DNA from: Patella vulgata
Lineage: Eukaryota; Mollusca; Gastropoda; Patellidae
Reading direction: 5' to 3'
Length of the DNA stretch: 64,000 nt
Assembly: GCF_932274485.2 (NCBI RefSeq)
Contig: NC_065883.2
Span: 65,887,210-65,951,209 of the forward strand
Each line of letters opens with the position of its first letter. Position 1 is the stretch's first letter. The position numbers were made by a program, and so were the translations under genes. The notes beneath the pieces were generated by a model. That model saw nothing but the letters and a program-made list of their open reading frames with translations. It had not been told where the DNA came from and ran no database searches. Of the stretch, positions 34,103-45,296 are shown one piece after another.

Positions 34103-34345
34103 GATCTAGACTAGATATATTTTACGACTTGTAACTAGACGATTATTTTCTATCGAGTACCATGTGTTAGAACTTGTTTGTGTCGAGGTTACGTTACCCC
34201 TCTACCCCGCACCCCTTCTCTCTCTCTCTCTAGACTAGATATATTTTACGACTTATAACTAGACGATTATTTTCTATTGAGTACCATGTGTTAGACCTTG
34301 TTACCCCCTCTACCCCCCCACCGCATCCCCTCTCTTTCGCGCTTT
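34103..34345. repeat. Minisatellite shared with 45.3-46.0 kb, two units
   Basis: Each unit reads ctagactagatatattttac, acgattattttctat, taccatgtgttaga and ends in a CT-rich run. The last part resembles the SINE-B 3' end (gtgtcgag, cgtta), suggesting it grew from a SINE-B tail. Confidence 0.75.
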
Positions 34346-34353
34346 CTCGTCGT

Positions 34354-34541
34354 CAGAAAAGGAATGTGTGCCGTTTCTGACAGGACACGATTCCTTGACA
34401 ATCGCATTTTCAAGAAAAGTATGTGGAAACGCACGCTCTCTCTCTCTCTCTTTCTCTCTTGTCAGAAAAGGAATGTGTGCAGTTTCGGACAGGGCACAAT
34501 CCCTTGACAATCGCATGTTCAAGAAAAGTATAAAAGTTTGC

Positions 34542-34572
<31 letters not shown>
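34354..34572. repeat. Tandem pair, about 105-bp units with CT runs
   Basis: gtcagaaaaggaatgtgtgc with ccttgacaatcgcat and ttcaagaaaagtat occurs twice, each copy followed by CT repeat. Frames over this stretch are low-complexity artefacts. Confidence 0.78.
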
Positions 34573-35074
34573 TTCGACAATACGGTCTAATAAGCCACCT
34601 AAGTCACTTCTTTGTTAATTTATCTCAAGGATATCTTTATCGTCTAATAATATCACATTATACAAAATTATAATTATTCTTGCATAATAAATAGTGTTTA
34701 CAAGGACGAGGTGGGTTTATATATTATATACTTCACTTCACAAGTCTTCACTATTCACAGAAGCGGAAAAAATGGTTCAACAATTTGAGGTATTGAATTA
34801 ATTCGAAATATGAGGTATTTTGAAATGACAACGGTGTTAACGTTGCGTAGTGTCAAGTCGTCGAGGCGTTCCTTGTGTATATATAAATGAATTAGCTCAG
34901 GTATGCAATTTCACGCATACCTGTGCAATTACCTACGAAAGATAAATAGGCTTCATTGAAATCAGCGTAAATACCTTGAATTGGTGTTAAGCATTCTTTT
35001 CCCATGGGTATTGTTGTACTTTGAAGCTATGTGAAGATACAAAGTTGTGTTTTTATAAAAACCTAAAGAACTTA

Positions 35075-35425
35075 AAATCTTCATGTAATGCATGTTAGCG
35101 CTAACAATAATAGTGCTAAGCAGTAATAATATCTGAGCAATATATGTTATTGTAATCTCTACTCCGTTGTGCTTGAACTATACGGTATCTAGAAGAGTTC
35201 TCTTCTACTCGTGTAATGCTTGTTAGTGCTAACAATACCAAGCAGTAGTAATATCTGTGCAATGTACGTTATTGTAATCTAGCAGGATTCTCTTCTACTC
35301 ATGTAATGCTTGTTATTGCTAACAATATTAGTACTAAGCAGTAATAATATCTGTGCAATATATGTTGTTGTAATTTTTACTCCGTTGTGCTAGAACTATA
35401 CGGTGTCTAGTTGGGTTCTGTTCTG
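35075..35425. repeat. Tandem array, three units
   Basis: Units share aatatctgtgcaatatatgt, tgtaatgcttgtta(t/g)tgctaac and ctcttctactc. The outer two include an extra ctccgttgtgct segment absent from the middle one. Confidence 0.75.
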
Positions 35426-35429
35426 TTCG

Positions 35430-35945
35430 CTTAAAACAAACGCCGTGACTCGGGGATCATTCACGATCATGGAGACCATCGCACCATATCTGGCGTTTCC
35501 ACCACGCTTTTACCACGCTTATGGCGATCTTGACGCGCTGTGCGACCATTTTCCGTCGCCGTAGCGTCGCAGTAAGGACGCCACCCAAGTCTGACGGGGG
35601 TATTAGGTTGGACTTCCGGAGAAGTTGCCATTAAAACCATTTCTGACTGGTTATATTATAACCAGTTAGAAATAAGTACCAAAATCTAACTGTTGAATAG
35701 TTACCGATTGTTTGACCTATCACCCTAAAACTATTGCCTGATTTCAGTTTTGTTATTAATCAGATAAACCGTGATTTAATCACCAATGAAGAACCTCTGA
35801 ATTATAAATACATGTAGGAAATGTTTATCTCCTGATTCACTCCAACATGCCGGAAACAAGACGATTTAAACAAGGCTCAGGTTATTATCAGCTGTAAATC
35901 TCCCACATAATGACAAATTTATCATAAAAAATAATAAAAAGCCCC
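35430..35945. other. No gene seen
   Basis: A GC-richer patch (35450-35600) has cacgcttttaccacgctt-type repeats, possibly a diverged relative of the 14.5-kb element. Confidence 0.35.
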
Positions 35946-35950
35946 TATGA

Positions 35951-36148
35951 CTAACACCCATTATATGCAATTGTAGCCTGTATTGAAAATATCAAATTGT
36001 AATTTATGGCTTTCGTAAGCTCCGACACAAGGGATTCGAGATAAGCAGATAGGCCATGTGCATCCTGTATTGGTTCACAAAACCCAGCGTCGCCAGTCAG
36101 AACAACCGAACAGAAACAAAGAAGAATAAGAAATATACCCCTATTCAT
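35951..36148 (-). CDS. Small secreted-peptide ORF inside antistasin gene intron
   Basis: The ATG at 36148 opens 65 codons that start MNRGIFLILLCFCSVVLTG, a strong secretory signal, followed by DAGFCEPIQDAHGLSAYL and a short hydrophilic tail ending AYNGC. The mature part has two cysteines and no family I recognise. It lies in intron 1 of the antistasin/Kunitz gene on the same strand. The segment SVVLTGDAG resembles SVVLTEGSS in exon 2 of that gene, which may hint at a duplicated first exon or may be chance. No strong donor is seen within it. It could be an intact one-exon peptide gene, an alternative first exon, or noise. Confidence 0.35.
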   Translation of the reverse strand: MNRGIFLILLCFCSVVLTGDAGFCEPIQDAHGLSAYLESLVSELTKAINYNLIFSIQATIAYNGC

Positions 36149-36149
36149 A

Positions 36150-37495
36150 CCATACCATGCTATGCAATTAAACCAGATGTTGTAAACTTTGTCTCATCCT
36201 GTTTAAAATCGTAAATCAGATAAATCTAGGCAAGTTTTATCTATTCGTGTTGTATTCACGTGAATCATTCGAACAAATTTTTGCACACGTCATCCCAAAC
36301 AATTTATAAATAATCACGATAATTTTTCTACCTTGAAATTATCGCTATCGTCCTATTAAATATTAATATTATGAACCTAGTAAAAAGTGTTAAGTACATC
36401 TATTCATAGAAAGTCATGAGCCATAAAAAGGAAAACATAACTATTGTATACATGAGTATGTATATATGTATTACACATGAAACCTATATAAAGACATACC
36501 AATCATACTACTGTACATGAGCTTGTTTATCACTGTAGCCTACGATAGCATAACTTGGAACAAGGAAGAGAAAACAGTATCAAATGTATCATTGTAATTG
36601 CCGTCACTTTTAAAGTTATGTGTTTAACGATATTCGCAATTAGACAGGGCCCTCACAAGCCTATGTGGCGCCCCAGGGCAAAAGTTTCAGTTACGCCCCC
36701 TCACCCCATCTCGTGCATACTGTGACTGATTTGTTCAGTGTCTGCTCTCAATTGACTTTTTATGATTAAAGAACTTTTAAAATACAATTTATTTTATGCT
36801 TTTAACACTTTATCTAAATAACTATTTATTAAATCAACTGATATGTAATTTTTTTTATGTTTATTTCCACTTGAAACCTCCATTTGATCGAAAAACTCTA
36901 TAATATATTTTGGAAAATCATAATTCTATATGCTGAAATATGAACTGGTTTACACAGGTTTAGGGGAAGCGAAGGCCGGTGCTTTGCTATATCAGCCGCC
37001 AATGAGTCTAGTCCATAAATATTGAAAGGGACCCCCTTTGAAAATTTCTGGTATGCACTTCGATAATTTGCCGCCCCCAAGAAGTGTCCCCTCCCCATCT
37101 ATGTAAGGGCCTGACACCCCTATAAATAGTTACCACAGAACTTGGCATTGTAATCTGCCCTGTATATTCTCAATTATAGTAAACATAGTCTGAATACTAG
37201 TACACGTTCTACCACGTGGCGAGGAATAGTTTGTTTCAAATACGCTAACGCTAGAAACCGTTTTAAAATAGAATGAAACGAAATAGGGTTACCGTCCTAC
37301 TTTTCTGCAGTCAGAGACAGAATGCTGCCACCAGAATATCTCCCGAAATAAGTTTTTTTAAATTGTCTTTGTTTATGTATAGATGAAAAAATAACCAATG
37401 TCCGACGTTCAAAGAGACTTGTGAAAAAGCAAATGGAACGCAAATTTTCCATATTATACAAATTGTAATACGCTTAATTAATGAATGATACTACA
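36150..37495. other. No gene seen; SINE-A scrap
   Basis: A 45-bp reversed SINE-A tail (gaatgaaacgaaatagggtt) lies at 37272-37315. Otherwise AT-rich. Confidence 0.45.
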
Positions 37496-37499
37496 ATTA

Positions 37500-37790
37500 A
37501 ACTATTGTGTCGAATGGTTAACGCGTGCGTGTTTGATAACAAGGTCTGTCATTGAGTCATGTGGCATGATTTCCAATCCCCGCTTGTACGTGACAAGGAG
37601 TAGGGTCGCCTGTCCAACCTCGTGGGTTTTCTCTGGGTCCTTTGGTTTCCACTGTCAAAGACCCCTACGCGCTGGCGAATTATTTAAATAAAATTGATCC
37701 ATATGTTAGTCCCGAAATTACCTCATATGCGTCGACCCTTCTCTCTCTCTCTCTCACCCTCTCTCTCCCCCCTCTCTCTCTCTCTCTCTC
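37500..37790 (+). mobile_element. SINE-B, full length
   Basis: Head tcgaatggttaacgcgtgcg and gatttccaatccccgc (A and B boxes), body, and a long mixed CT/CCCT tail. It lies about 195 bp downstream of exon 1 of the minus-strand gene, inside intron 1. Confidence 0.88.
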
Positions 37791-37984
37791 AAAAGGTTTC
37801 GTATCAACCACTATCTACTGCTACTTGTCTTCTTCGAATAATGAGCAAAGAATAACCCATTCGCCCAGACTTAAAAACTACAGTGTGCGATGACTGTGTT
37901 AGATTGTTGTCAATAAGAAATATGACAGTCGTCGAGAGATAATATTCGTTTTAAAATTCAATAAAATAAAATAAGAATACTTAC

Positions 37985-38038
37985 GATGAGCAATATTAAA
38001 GCGTGTGAAATAAGTCCCAGTGACATCACCGTATACAT
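37985..38038 (-). CDS. Exon 1: signal peptide start of antistasin/Kunitz gene
   Basis: The 18 codons from the ATG at 38038 read MYTVMSLGLISHALILLI and end at a strong donor, ATC|GTAAGTATT, in phase 0. The hydrophobic run is cut by the intron and resumes at once in the phase-0 exon at 31817 (ISVVLTEGSS). Together they make a complete secretory signal with a plausible cleavage near the TEGSS residues. That continuity is the main reason to join the two exons. A TATATAAAGG sequence lies about 15 bp upstream of the ATG, too close to be an ordinary TATA box for this start. A second in-frame ATG at 38026 could be used instead. The 5' UTR and promoter are not resolved. Confidence 0.6.
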
Positions 38039-38049
38039 GTTGAATAATG

Positions 38050-38755
38050 TTCCTTTATATACAAATTGGAATGAAATTTAGTTTAAAAGTTGATATCTTT
38101 GTAAAAGATATAACACTGACAACGTAAGTTGTGTACAACCTTAACGTAATACTACTATCAACGGTTAGAAGTCAAATAGCTAACTCACTATACACACACG
38201 AGCTTATTGCTTCTCCATACGGCTCGGTTTGAATTATCAGCTGTTCTAGTTCGACTCATCTTGTTCGGTCTAATTTATAGCTTTTTACGATTACGCGTAT
38301 GTTTATCAGGAATGTTATGCCTGTCAGAATTCCGACTATTCAATGAATAACAAGTCATAGTGCGTGTTTATCTTCTCTTGCTCAACCTTTTCGCCATATA
38401 TGGAAGAATTATTGTGACGTCAGAAACCATAACCTTTATTCTTACCAGCGATTGGTCGGTGTAGGAGTATTTCACACGAAGACAGGTCAATCAAATGCAA
38501 GCTTCCTTCGTTTATTGGTTGTTGGCATTTACTTGCTAAATTTAGATAGTTGGATAGAAAAAACGTATTAACGTGTGACCTGTTAGAAATATTTAGAGTA
38601 TATTTTATAATAATAAAATAGGAGACGAAAACAAGTTTAGAAGTGCTTTCAAGTAGAACCTATTGTATATCGTAAAAGTATAAAGAAACAGAATACATTC
38701 TTTGCATTGTACACGAACTAATGAAGCATATTGTACACTTACAAATGCACTATTA
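38050..38755. other. Upstream region of the minus-strand gene; no elements assigned
   Basis: This should contain the promoter of the antistasin/Kunitz gene if exon 1 is right. TATATAAAGG (minus strand, about 38060-38051) is too near the ATG to be convincing. Confidence 0.35.
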
Positions 38756-38756
38756 T

Positions 38757-38868
38757 GTGAAATGGCATGAAATGGGGTTTAAAGTCCTACTTTTTTACGC
38801 CAACCGAGCTAATGAAGACAGGTATGGGGAATTTTGCCCGAACAGTGGGGCTACGGATCTCCTGTTTA
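38757..38868 (-). mobile_element. SINE-A 3' fragment
   Basis: Reversed tail gaaatggcatgaaatggggt, then ctaatgaagacaggtatggg and attttgcccgaacagtgggg. Confidence 0.75.
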
Positions 38869-39057
38869 GTAGTGAGCCAGCAAACACTGAGCCACATTAT
38901 TACGTACATGCATTAACTCGAATGTATTTTTCTCTGATTGATTCACCACTTGCGTCTTGACACTTGAACACCGCATAAATGATGGTTACAATTATATGCA
39001 TGTAATCAGAACAAAGATATCACCAAAATGATAACGACGTGAAACAGAAAAACAGGC

Positions 39058-39362
39058 AGTCGCGGTAGCTCTGTGCTTAACACGCTGGTTGGCAAGTCTG
39101 AAGGTCCCTCGTTCGGTCCCGGTGACGGCCGAGAAAGTTCCTCGGGATATCCGATGTGATTTCTCCGTGAAAGTAGTGCAGAACGGAAGGCCTGACAAGG
39201 ACAGCTGCCTAGTCGTTTGGATGGTACAAAAAACCGAGGTCCTGTGTACACGAGGTTCAACAGGCGACCCACCCCTTGTCACGTACAAGTGGGGAATCAA
39301 AACCACGCCACTTGACTCAATGACAGACCTTATGAGGCATCCATTCGGCCACCCAACTCTGC
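39058..39362. mobile_element. SINE-A 5' half joined to SINE-B 5' half (opposite strand)
   Basis: A plus SINE-A head (gcagtcgcggtagctctgtg) runs to cgaggtcctgtgtacacg. It then switches to reversed SINE-B at aggttcaacaggcgaccc, ending ccattcggccaccc. Long frames across it are repeat-derived. Confidence 0.78.
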
Positions 39363-39460
39363 CAATGAAACATTAGTTTTAAATTAGGAGTACTGATCTT
39401 GAGATAAATTGTATTTAAGGTCTTATTTTTCAGCACTAATTGTACTAATTATGTGTTCTA

Positions 39461-39970
39461 GCCACACAGTGTGCTATGAGTGAAATTTTGCCCGGACAGC
39501 GGCACCACGACCTACTCTTATATCGAATTCCAACCGTGTACACGGGACCTCGGTATTTCGTCCCATCTGAACTACTAGACAGCTGTCCTGGTCAGGCCCT
39601 CCGTCCTGCATCACTGACAAGGGGGAACCACGCCGGAAAATCTGGATGAACTTTCTCGGCCAATGCAGGGATCGAACACCCGACCTCCAGGCTAGCGAGC
39701 CAGCGTCTTACCCACTTAGCCACCGTGCCCCCCTTGCACTACGGTTTAGATAATGTTGTTTCGATTTCACACTGTCAGGGATGTTTAACTTGCTGACAAT
39801 GGTATCAATGGGTTCTTCGGGGTTTTCATCCCCTCTGAACGACCATACGCCGCCCTGGACCACTAAAAAAGGCGAGGGGGACTAAACGGGCCATTCACGG
39901 GGAATTTTCATATAGTCTTCACCAGAATCGATCCCCGAGAACTTCTGTTGAATGAAACATACTCACCGGG
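39461..39970 (-). mobile_element. SINE-A, nearly complete, next to a second degenerate copy
   Basis: 39461-39736 runs from cacagtgtgctatgagtgaa to a complete head ending cacttagccaccgtgccccc. Part of the middle is deleted. 39737-39970 keeps only scattered landmarks (catcccctctgaacgacc). Confidence 0.8.
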
Positions 39971-40394
39971 CCATCGTGAGTCCAAATATTTCTTAAAAGA
40001 TGAGGTATGTCACCGAAAGAAGTTATTAGTCGGGTTACAATAAATCGTTTGTTTCCAGAACATTCTGAACATATTCTAAGCGAACTCTAATCGAAAGATA
40101 TAGTCGCAGGTGCTAAGATATTCTTTATATATCTATTTGCATGTTTTTGATGTTCTGCGAGGTAGCGATAACGAACCATCAAAGGTGAAAATGATTGATG
40201 TTCTTCTTAGATCTACAAATTTCCAGCTTTTCATATTTTTAGATAAGAATTTTATTTGTGTAGGCGACCGATTGTCTTTGTCCAAAGCGTAATGTAATTT
40301 GTTTATACAGAAATGCATACACCAAGGCTGCATAAGTCTAATTGAAAACAAGTTAGGAATGTATAAAATAAGTGAACATCTTCAGTACCATGAC

Positions 40395-40545
40395 GCTGTT
40401 TCTCGAAATCTTAACTAAAGATAAAATCCAAATTTTAGTAGATACTTCAAGTTTGATTGGCTAAGCACTAAAATCAATCAAATATTATCCAATCAAATTA
40501 CTAAAAATTTGATTTATCTTAGTTAAAATTTCGTGAAACAGGCCC
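40395..40545. mobile_element. Foldback MITE T3, copy 1
   Basis: gctgtttctcgaaatcttaa at the left is mirrored by ttaaaatttcgtgaaacaggc at the right. Inner arms (gataaaatccaaattttagt) are inverted too. About 150 bp, no ORF. Confidence 0.72.
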
Positions 40546-40652
40546 CAGTAACTTTGCATAGCAGTAAGCCATACAGGAAATGATGCCATTAGCAGTCAAA
40601 CGACCAGTGATGGTGGTCACAACAACTGATCTGTGCTACAATGCTGGTGGTC

Positions 40653-40888
40653 ATTGTACGTGACAAGGAGTAGGGACGCCTGTCCAAACTCTTGGGTTTT
40701 CTCCGGGTCCCCCAATTTCCTCCAACTGCTAAAGACTCCTACGCGCAAGCGACTTATTGAAATAAAATTGAACCGCATGGACGGGACAATGGGTAGGGCG
40801 GCCTGTCCAACCTCGTGGTTTTCAACGTTTCCCCCGGTTTCCGCACACTGCTAAAGACCCCTACGCGCAAGTAAATTATTGAAATAAA
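40653..40888 (+). mobile_element. Two tandem partial SINE-B bodies
   Basis: tacgtgacaaggagtaggga through cttattgaaataaaattgaa is followed directly by a second copy, from ggacgggacaatgggtaggg to taaattattgaaataaatc. Confidence 0.78.
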
Positions 40889-41139
40889 TCACCAAAAGGA
40901 CCATATTTATTAAACATACATTATAACATAGCCCAAGCAAATAAACAAGAAATAACATATGATAAAGGAATCCAAAATACGCCGCGTAGAAATTTGGAAG
41001 AGATTCTGAACATATTTTGGAATTCTTGTTTTTGTATATGTGGTTCACTAATGATATGATAACAAACTAAAGGCTGTTATGTCGGTGATTTCGATGTTCA
41101 CCATAACGGTTTAGGTATAACCGACCCTCCATTGTTTAG

Positions 41140-41362
41140 AAAGGGGCCCCGGTGGATTACCACCAACCACTAAATTTGGGGTTCGATTACGGTGTTGGAA
41201 GTTCCCTGGGATTTTCCATCGCGGTTTCCAATGGTCAGTGGTGCAGTGAGGGGATTCCCTTGTACACGTGGGTGTACACGTAAAAGAAACCCCGATCGCT
41301 GGAATTAGAAATAAATGTAGACAGTAGCGGCGCTATCCGGATAATATGCCCCGTCGTCATAA
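41140..41362 (+). mobile_element. SINE-A, diverged
   Basis: ggccccggtggattaccacc head, ggtcagtggtgcag middle and gcggcgctatccggat 3' part. The tail end is lost. Confidence 0.65.
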
Positions 41363-41485
41363 CATGTTGTTGGATGAAGTTTAAAAATCTAATTAACTAA
41401 GTCGTTGCAGAATTGTTCAAAGAACAAGCATGCCAATCATCATGTCGATCGGACTTGAATTGACGGAGCCTTGGGTTTTTTTCAA

Positions 41486-41756
41486 AGAGAGAGAGAGAGA
41501 GAGAGAGAGGTTTAACGTCCACTCCACACAAACTAGGTCATTTCGGGACTAGCACTTGGTTCAATTTTATTTCAGTAATTCGCTTGCGCGTAGGGGTCTT
41601 TAGCAGTGGGAGGAAACCGGAGAAAACTCACGAGGTTGGATTTTTCGAAGCGCGTCACCCCACAAAGAAGAACAACAAGAACAAGACGAGTAGAGGTTAG
41701 CGACCATTTTCTGGTCCTAAAATAGGACGTTAAACCCCATGCCATTTGATTTCATT
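41486..41756. mobile_element. SINE-B (reversed) and a separate SINE-A tail
   Basis: 41486-41640 holds GA tail plus reversed SINE-B body to actcacgaggttgga. 41712-41756 is a plus SINE-A tail (aaataggacgttaaacccca). Confidence 0.78.
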
Positions 41757-41759
41757 GTG

Positions 41760-43195
41760 TGCAAGGTGAAGTGACAATTTGCCAAGAAAGCATCACCTTG
41801 GTCAGTCTTTCTAGGTTTTGATTACATTAGACAACAACAGATTGTCAAGTGTTTTGGTATATCTATATAAATTTAAGGACAATAAACTAAATTAATAATT
41901 GCCATGTATTCGTGCTATCTTCATATGAAAAGAAACCGGTCACATGAAGCCTATTTAATATAGAACAACTGTGTAACACTATGAACAGATTTCTGAAATA
42001 TTTCCACGGTGTAAAAGGTCAAGTAGCGTTTCATTCATGAATCACTGGAAGAATTTATCAATCAAGTTCGCCCCACCTTCTTAATCCGGCGATATATTTA
42101 TAGCGGAGACTGGTGTTATCAGGCAACATGCTACTGACTTAATGACTTAATGAAGGTATGGTAAGAGGCAATAACCACCCCCTTAACAGAGGCTACATAA
42201 AACAGAGCTGGTTTGTTTACTCTTTCTGTTAGTTTTGAATCACCAGTGGTGCCCTTCTGATTAATATTCGACTGTTTTAGCACACACCGTCAAACGTTCT
42301 TAATTAACCAATTTTAATGTGATCAGATATTATCAACAAATCCTACTCATAAAGCACGTATCTCTCAGTGGAAGGCTGGGATGATATCAGCCAACAGATA
42401 TTGTGCTTAAAGAAACACACAACCACTGCCCCGCAACAAAAATATAGCTTTTTGGGGATCTGCATTCCGCATAACATTCATCCTTATATTATATACACAG
42501 ATGCCCTAAGTTTGAGGGGAGGGTGTGGGGGTTTGTAAGGCAATGACGACTCAATAAATGTCGGACTTTCATTCGACGATGGTGTGTAAGGTAGTGGACC
42601 TGGCAAGGAAAATCGTCTAGTTGTTTGCATTGGACGAAAACCCGAGGTTCCGAGCATACCCGTAGTCAGCACGTCAATTTCTTCAGCAAGTGCTGGATTC
42701 CTTGTGGTTGAAACGTCAACTGCCTTGTTGGACTGAATTGCATTTTTGCATTTTTTATGTCATGTTACAATTGATTAACAAAGGCTTTAACAACCAGAGC
42801 CATAATTATTGTTCTATGAAAAAGCTACGAGTGTTAATCACGACTAAACACGCCACCACCATTATTCGAACGTAAAGTATGAAGCGGGCTACTGGGTTGG
42901 CCAGTTGACTATATACTTACTATAGTTTGACACAACAAAATGCATTGGTACGGCAGTGTTGGGTGTACACCTATCTAAAAGAAACACAGCAAAGAGAACC
43001 TATTGGTATGAGACCAGTGCTCCCTGATTCAAATAGACCAATGTCGTCGAGTGCGAGCTGTGTGGGGTGCACCCTGAAGGCTGAATAATAACCAATTACC
43101 CCGGTTAGAACGATACCAATAAACTACGGACTGTTACAGGTGTTAATTAGACACGGCTTGGTAACGTAATAAAACTCTACTGACCGACTCACTAT
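41760..43195. other. No gene seen; SINE-A scrap
   Basis: A plus SINE-A fragment lies near 42590-42665 (tggacgaaaacccgaggtt). No convincing exon elsewhere. Confidence 0.4.
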
Positions 43196-43203
43196 CATAA
43201 ATA

Positions 43204-43452
43204 ATGAAGGTAACGACTTCCCGTGTTTTAATCAAACTTTTATCACTTCCACTCGAACTAATCTATAGATTCGTCTACAGTCTTGAAGGTCAGGGCGTTA
43301 TTTTACCCAGCAAATTCACTATATGGAAATATTTAGTCCGATTTGATTCTAAGGCAGAGAAATGTGTACAGTGTCCCATTGATCCAAATCATTTTTTTTG
43401 TGTATCTTTGGCGTTTCTCGCCTTACGATCGAAGGGTGGCTCTGCCACTTAA
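43204..43452 (+). pseudogene. BED-type zinc-finger fragment, probable hAT transposon or ZBED relic
   Basis: Within an 82-codon frame, the part from about 43309 reads SKFTIWKYLVRFDSKAEKCV and QC, then ends SKGGSAT. This follows the BED finger pattern: a tryptophan and aromatic start, a DSK-type stretch, a C-x2-C pair, and a GGS(T) motif before where the histidine pair should lie. The His pair is not reached, because the frame ends in TAA after GGSAT. BED fingers form the DNA-binding N-terminus of hAT transposases and domesticated ZBED genes. No transposase core is seen nearby, so it looks like a fragment. Confidence 0.42.
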
Positions 43453-44042
43453 GTTTCCATTGGTTCTCGGTTTTCTTCGCATAAAAATTACACGTCTTTC
43501 TTTTTTTCTGTTTATGTAAGTATGCTTAGACCTGTCGATTGAAATTCCTATTACGTGTCATTCTAGTTTTATGGTTATTGGGGGCGGATTGACAGATCTT
43601 AAGAAACGTCTAAATTCTTCAATTGTGTAATTAAAAAAATGTTATGTGGTTATTGAATTTCTATATTTAAATTTCACTTAAGCGTTTTCATTGAAAAAAT
43701 AAATATGCAGATCATAAACTCTGTTTATTTTTACAATATTGGCCTCACCTATGTAATAAGGCACAATATTACATATATTATGATAGTCGTACGTGCTTGC
43801 GTGGTCGTAAGTGGCGTTTAATGGGACATTCGATATACCGAATAATGACATTCTAGAGGCAATCTACAGTGGACAAAAACGAAACAGTAATAACAAAAAT
43901 ACATGTATACACCTCTTAATTTAGCCGTCTTCGTACTTTTTGGAGAATTCTAACGTCAAATAAAACCAAGTTATACATCGAAAAGAAATGTTTTAAGATA
44001 ACTATTGAATGTCAAATATTTAAAATATACTTGTGATTTTAG

Positions 44043-44370
44043 CAATCTGATTAAAATATTTCGTTTCGTTTTTTTATACCTACATGAAGATCTTACCAGT
44101 TGTACTGGGAGGTCGCGCCAGGGGTCACCCTATGACGTCAGCCATTGATTAATCAATCAGCGTTGACGTTTCTAGGGGTTTACCCATAGTTCCGTGCAGA
44201 ACCCACCAAGAGCTCGCCGTAACAGACCGTTTCATTGGCTAATTCCTCACACCACCTAGAACGCCTGTTATATAACAACACTTCCAGATCCAAGTGTTGT
44301 AAAGACAAGTAAAACAAAATTTTGAACTATAAAAATAACGAAAAGAAATAGGATCTGTTAAATCAGATTG
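44043..44370. mobile_element. MITE-9 family, full copy (328 bp)
   Basis: It starts caatctgattaaaatatttc and ends ggatctgttaaatcagattg. It is flanked by tgattttag (44034-44042) and tgaatttag (44371-44379), a 9-bp target duplication with one change. It is inverted relative to the 13.9-kb copy. Confidence 0.82.
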
Positions 44371-44379
44371 TGAATTTAG

Positions 44380-45290
44380 ATAAATTAAGGGGACTTTACA
44401 CGATTGTTAGCATTAATCTGATACGATTGAATGTGCATTTAATTGTATTTTCAGTCAAGTTTATTAAAATTTAATACAATATTCATCTCTGGACGTCTAA
44501 TTTGAACAATCTTAAGGTATTTCTGCCAGGGTTCTAAGTTATCTGCATAATTCACCTGCTAGAATTCTTAGTTATCTGATTAGTTCACTTGCTTATTTAT
44601 CCTCACTGATGTCCCACAGTCACGCTTCTGATCAGAATGTTTGCATTTGTCACTTAGTGGTTGTTGGCTAGAGGTTTTTTCCTATCTTACCAAAGGACAG
44701 TAGCGAACTCTTGAGAAATGGGAGAACTACATTGCTCGATAATCGTTCCGTACAATATTCAGATGTTTTAACTGGATGAACACTGTCAAAAATTGCAATT
44801 ACGTAACAGAAAGAGTTATTGGTCCTACCTTCTCAGTGAAAAGGGACCGTGGACGGTGCCCCGTCTGGTAGACTGGACGTAGGTTTCTTGAGCGAAACGC
44901 GATGCGATTGTATGTATGGATATTGATATTATATTTTACTCGTCGTTTTCTATCATTCCTCAACAACACCAATGGACTACCTCCCTAGGACCAATTTAAC
45001 CCCACACCCAGGATCTGGACCATCGCATCTCAAAAGTTACTTTGCTTTCATTCAGACAGTGCAATGGGTGCACTTGGTTTTAAATATGGGTGAAACTTTT
45101 CTATATTAGTGAATAGTAATAAGAGGGTTGGAGAAGAAACATCTCTAAAATGTACGGAATTAAAATGAATATGTGTATATTACGTAATAACCTAGGCATA
45201 AGGCAGATGTCTGTTCTAAATCAACTGATTACAGTAAGGTGCCAATGACATTATCTTCACTTTTAAAGGGTAACGTCTTTGGTATATGTA
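44380..45290. other. No confident gene
   Basis: A minus frame ending at a GTAGGA donor near 44827 reads NLRPVYQTGHRPRSLFTEK. No start or acceptor supports it. Confidence 0.3.
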
Positions 45291-45296
45291 GTCGTG

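Larger units (their letters stand above)
17731..38038 (-). other. Gene model: secreted antistasin/Kunitz multi-domain protease inhibitor (4 exons)
   Basis: This entry spans a spliced minus-strand gene inferred from four exons. The order is signal-peptide start (37985-38038), signal-peptide end plus antistasin-like module (31659-31817), cysteine-rich module (21948-22044), and basic linker plus Kunitz-like module with stop (17731-18038). Intron phases are 0, 0 and 1, and each donor phase matches the next acceptor. The joined protein is about 205 residues: signal peptide 1 to about 24, antistasin-like cysteines 46-70, five cysteines 75-102, lysine-rich linker 104-140, Kunitz-like 142-192, basic tail. 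Antistasin and Kunitz modules are established serine-protease inhibitor folds, so secretion and protease inhibition are the likely role. Extra exons with phase 0-0 or 1-1 could be missing from the model. The introns of about 6.2, 9.6 and 3.9 kb hold most of the repeats in the first half of the window. Confidence 0.6.

Noticed and set aside
34298-34673. Ser/Leu-rich frames
   Set aside because: They come from CT microsatellite and tandem units.
39006-39376. Overlapping frames of 88-104 codons
   Set aside because: All are read across the SINE-A/SINE-B junction.
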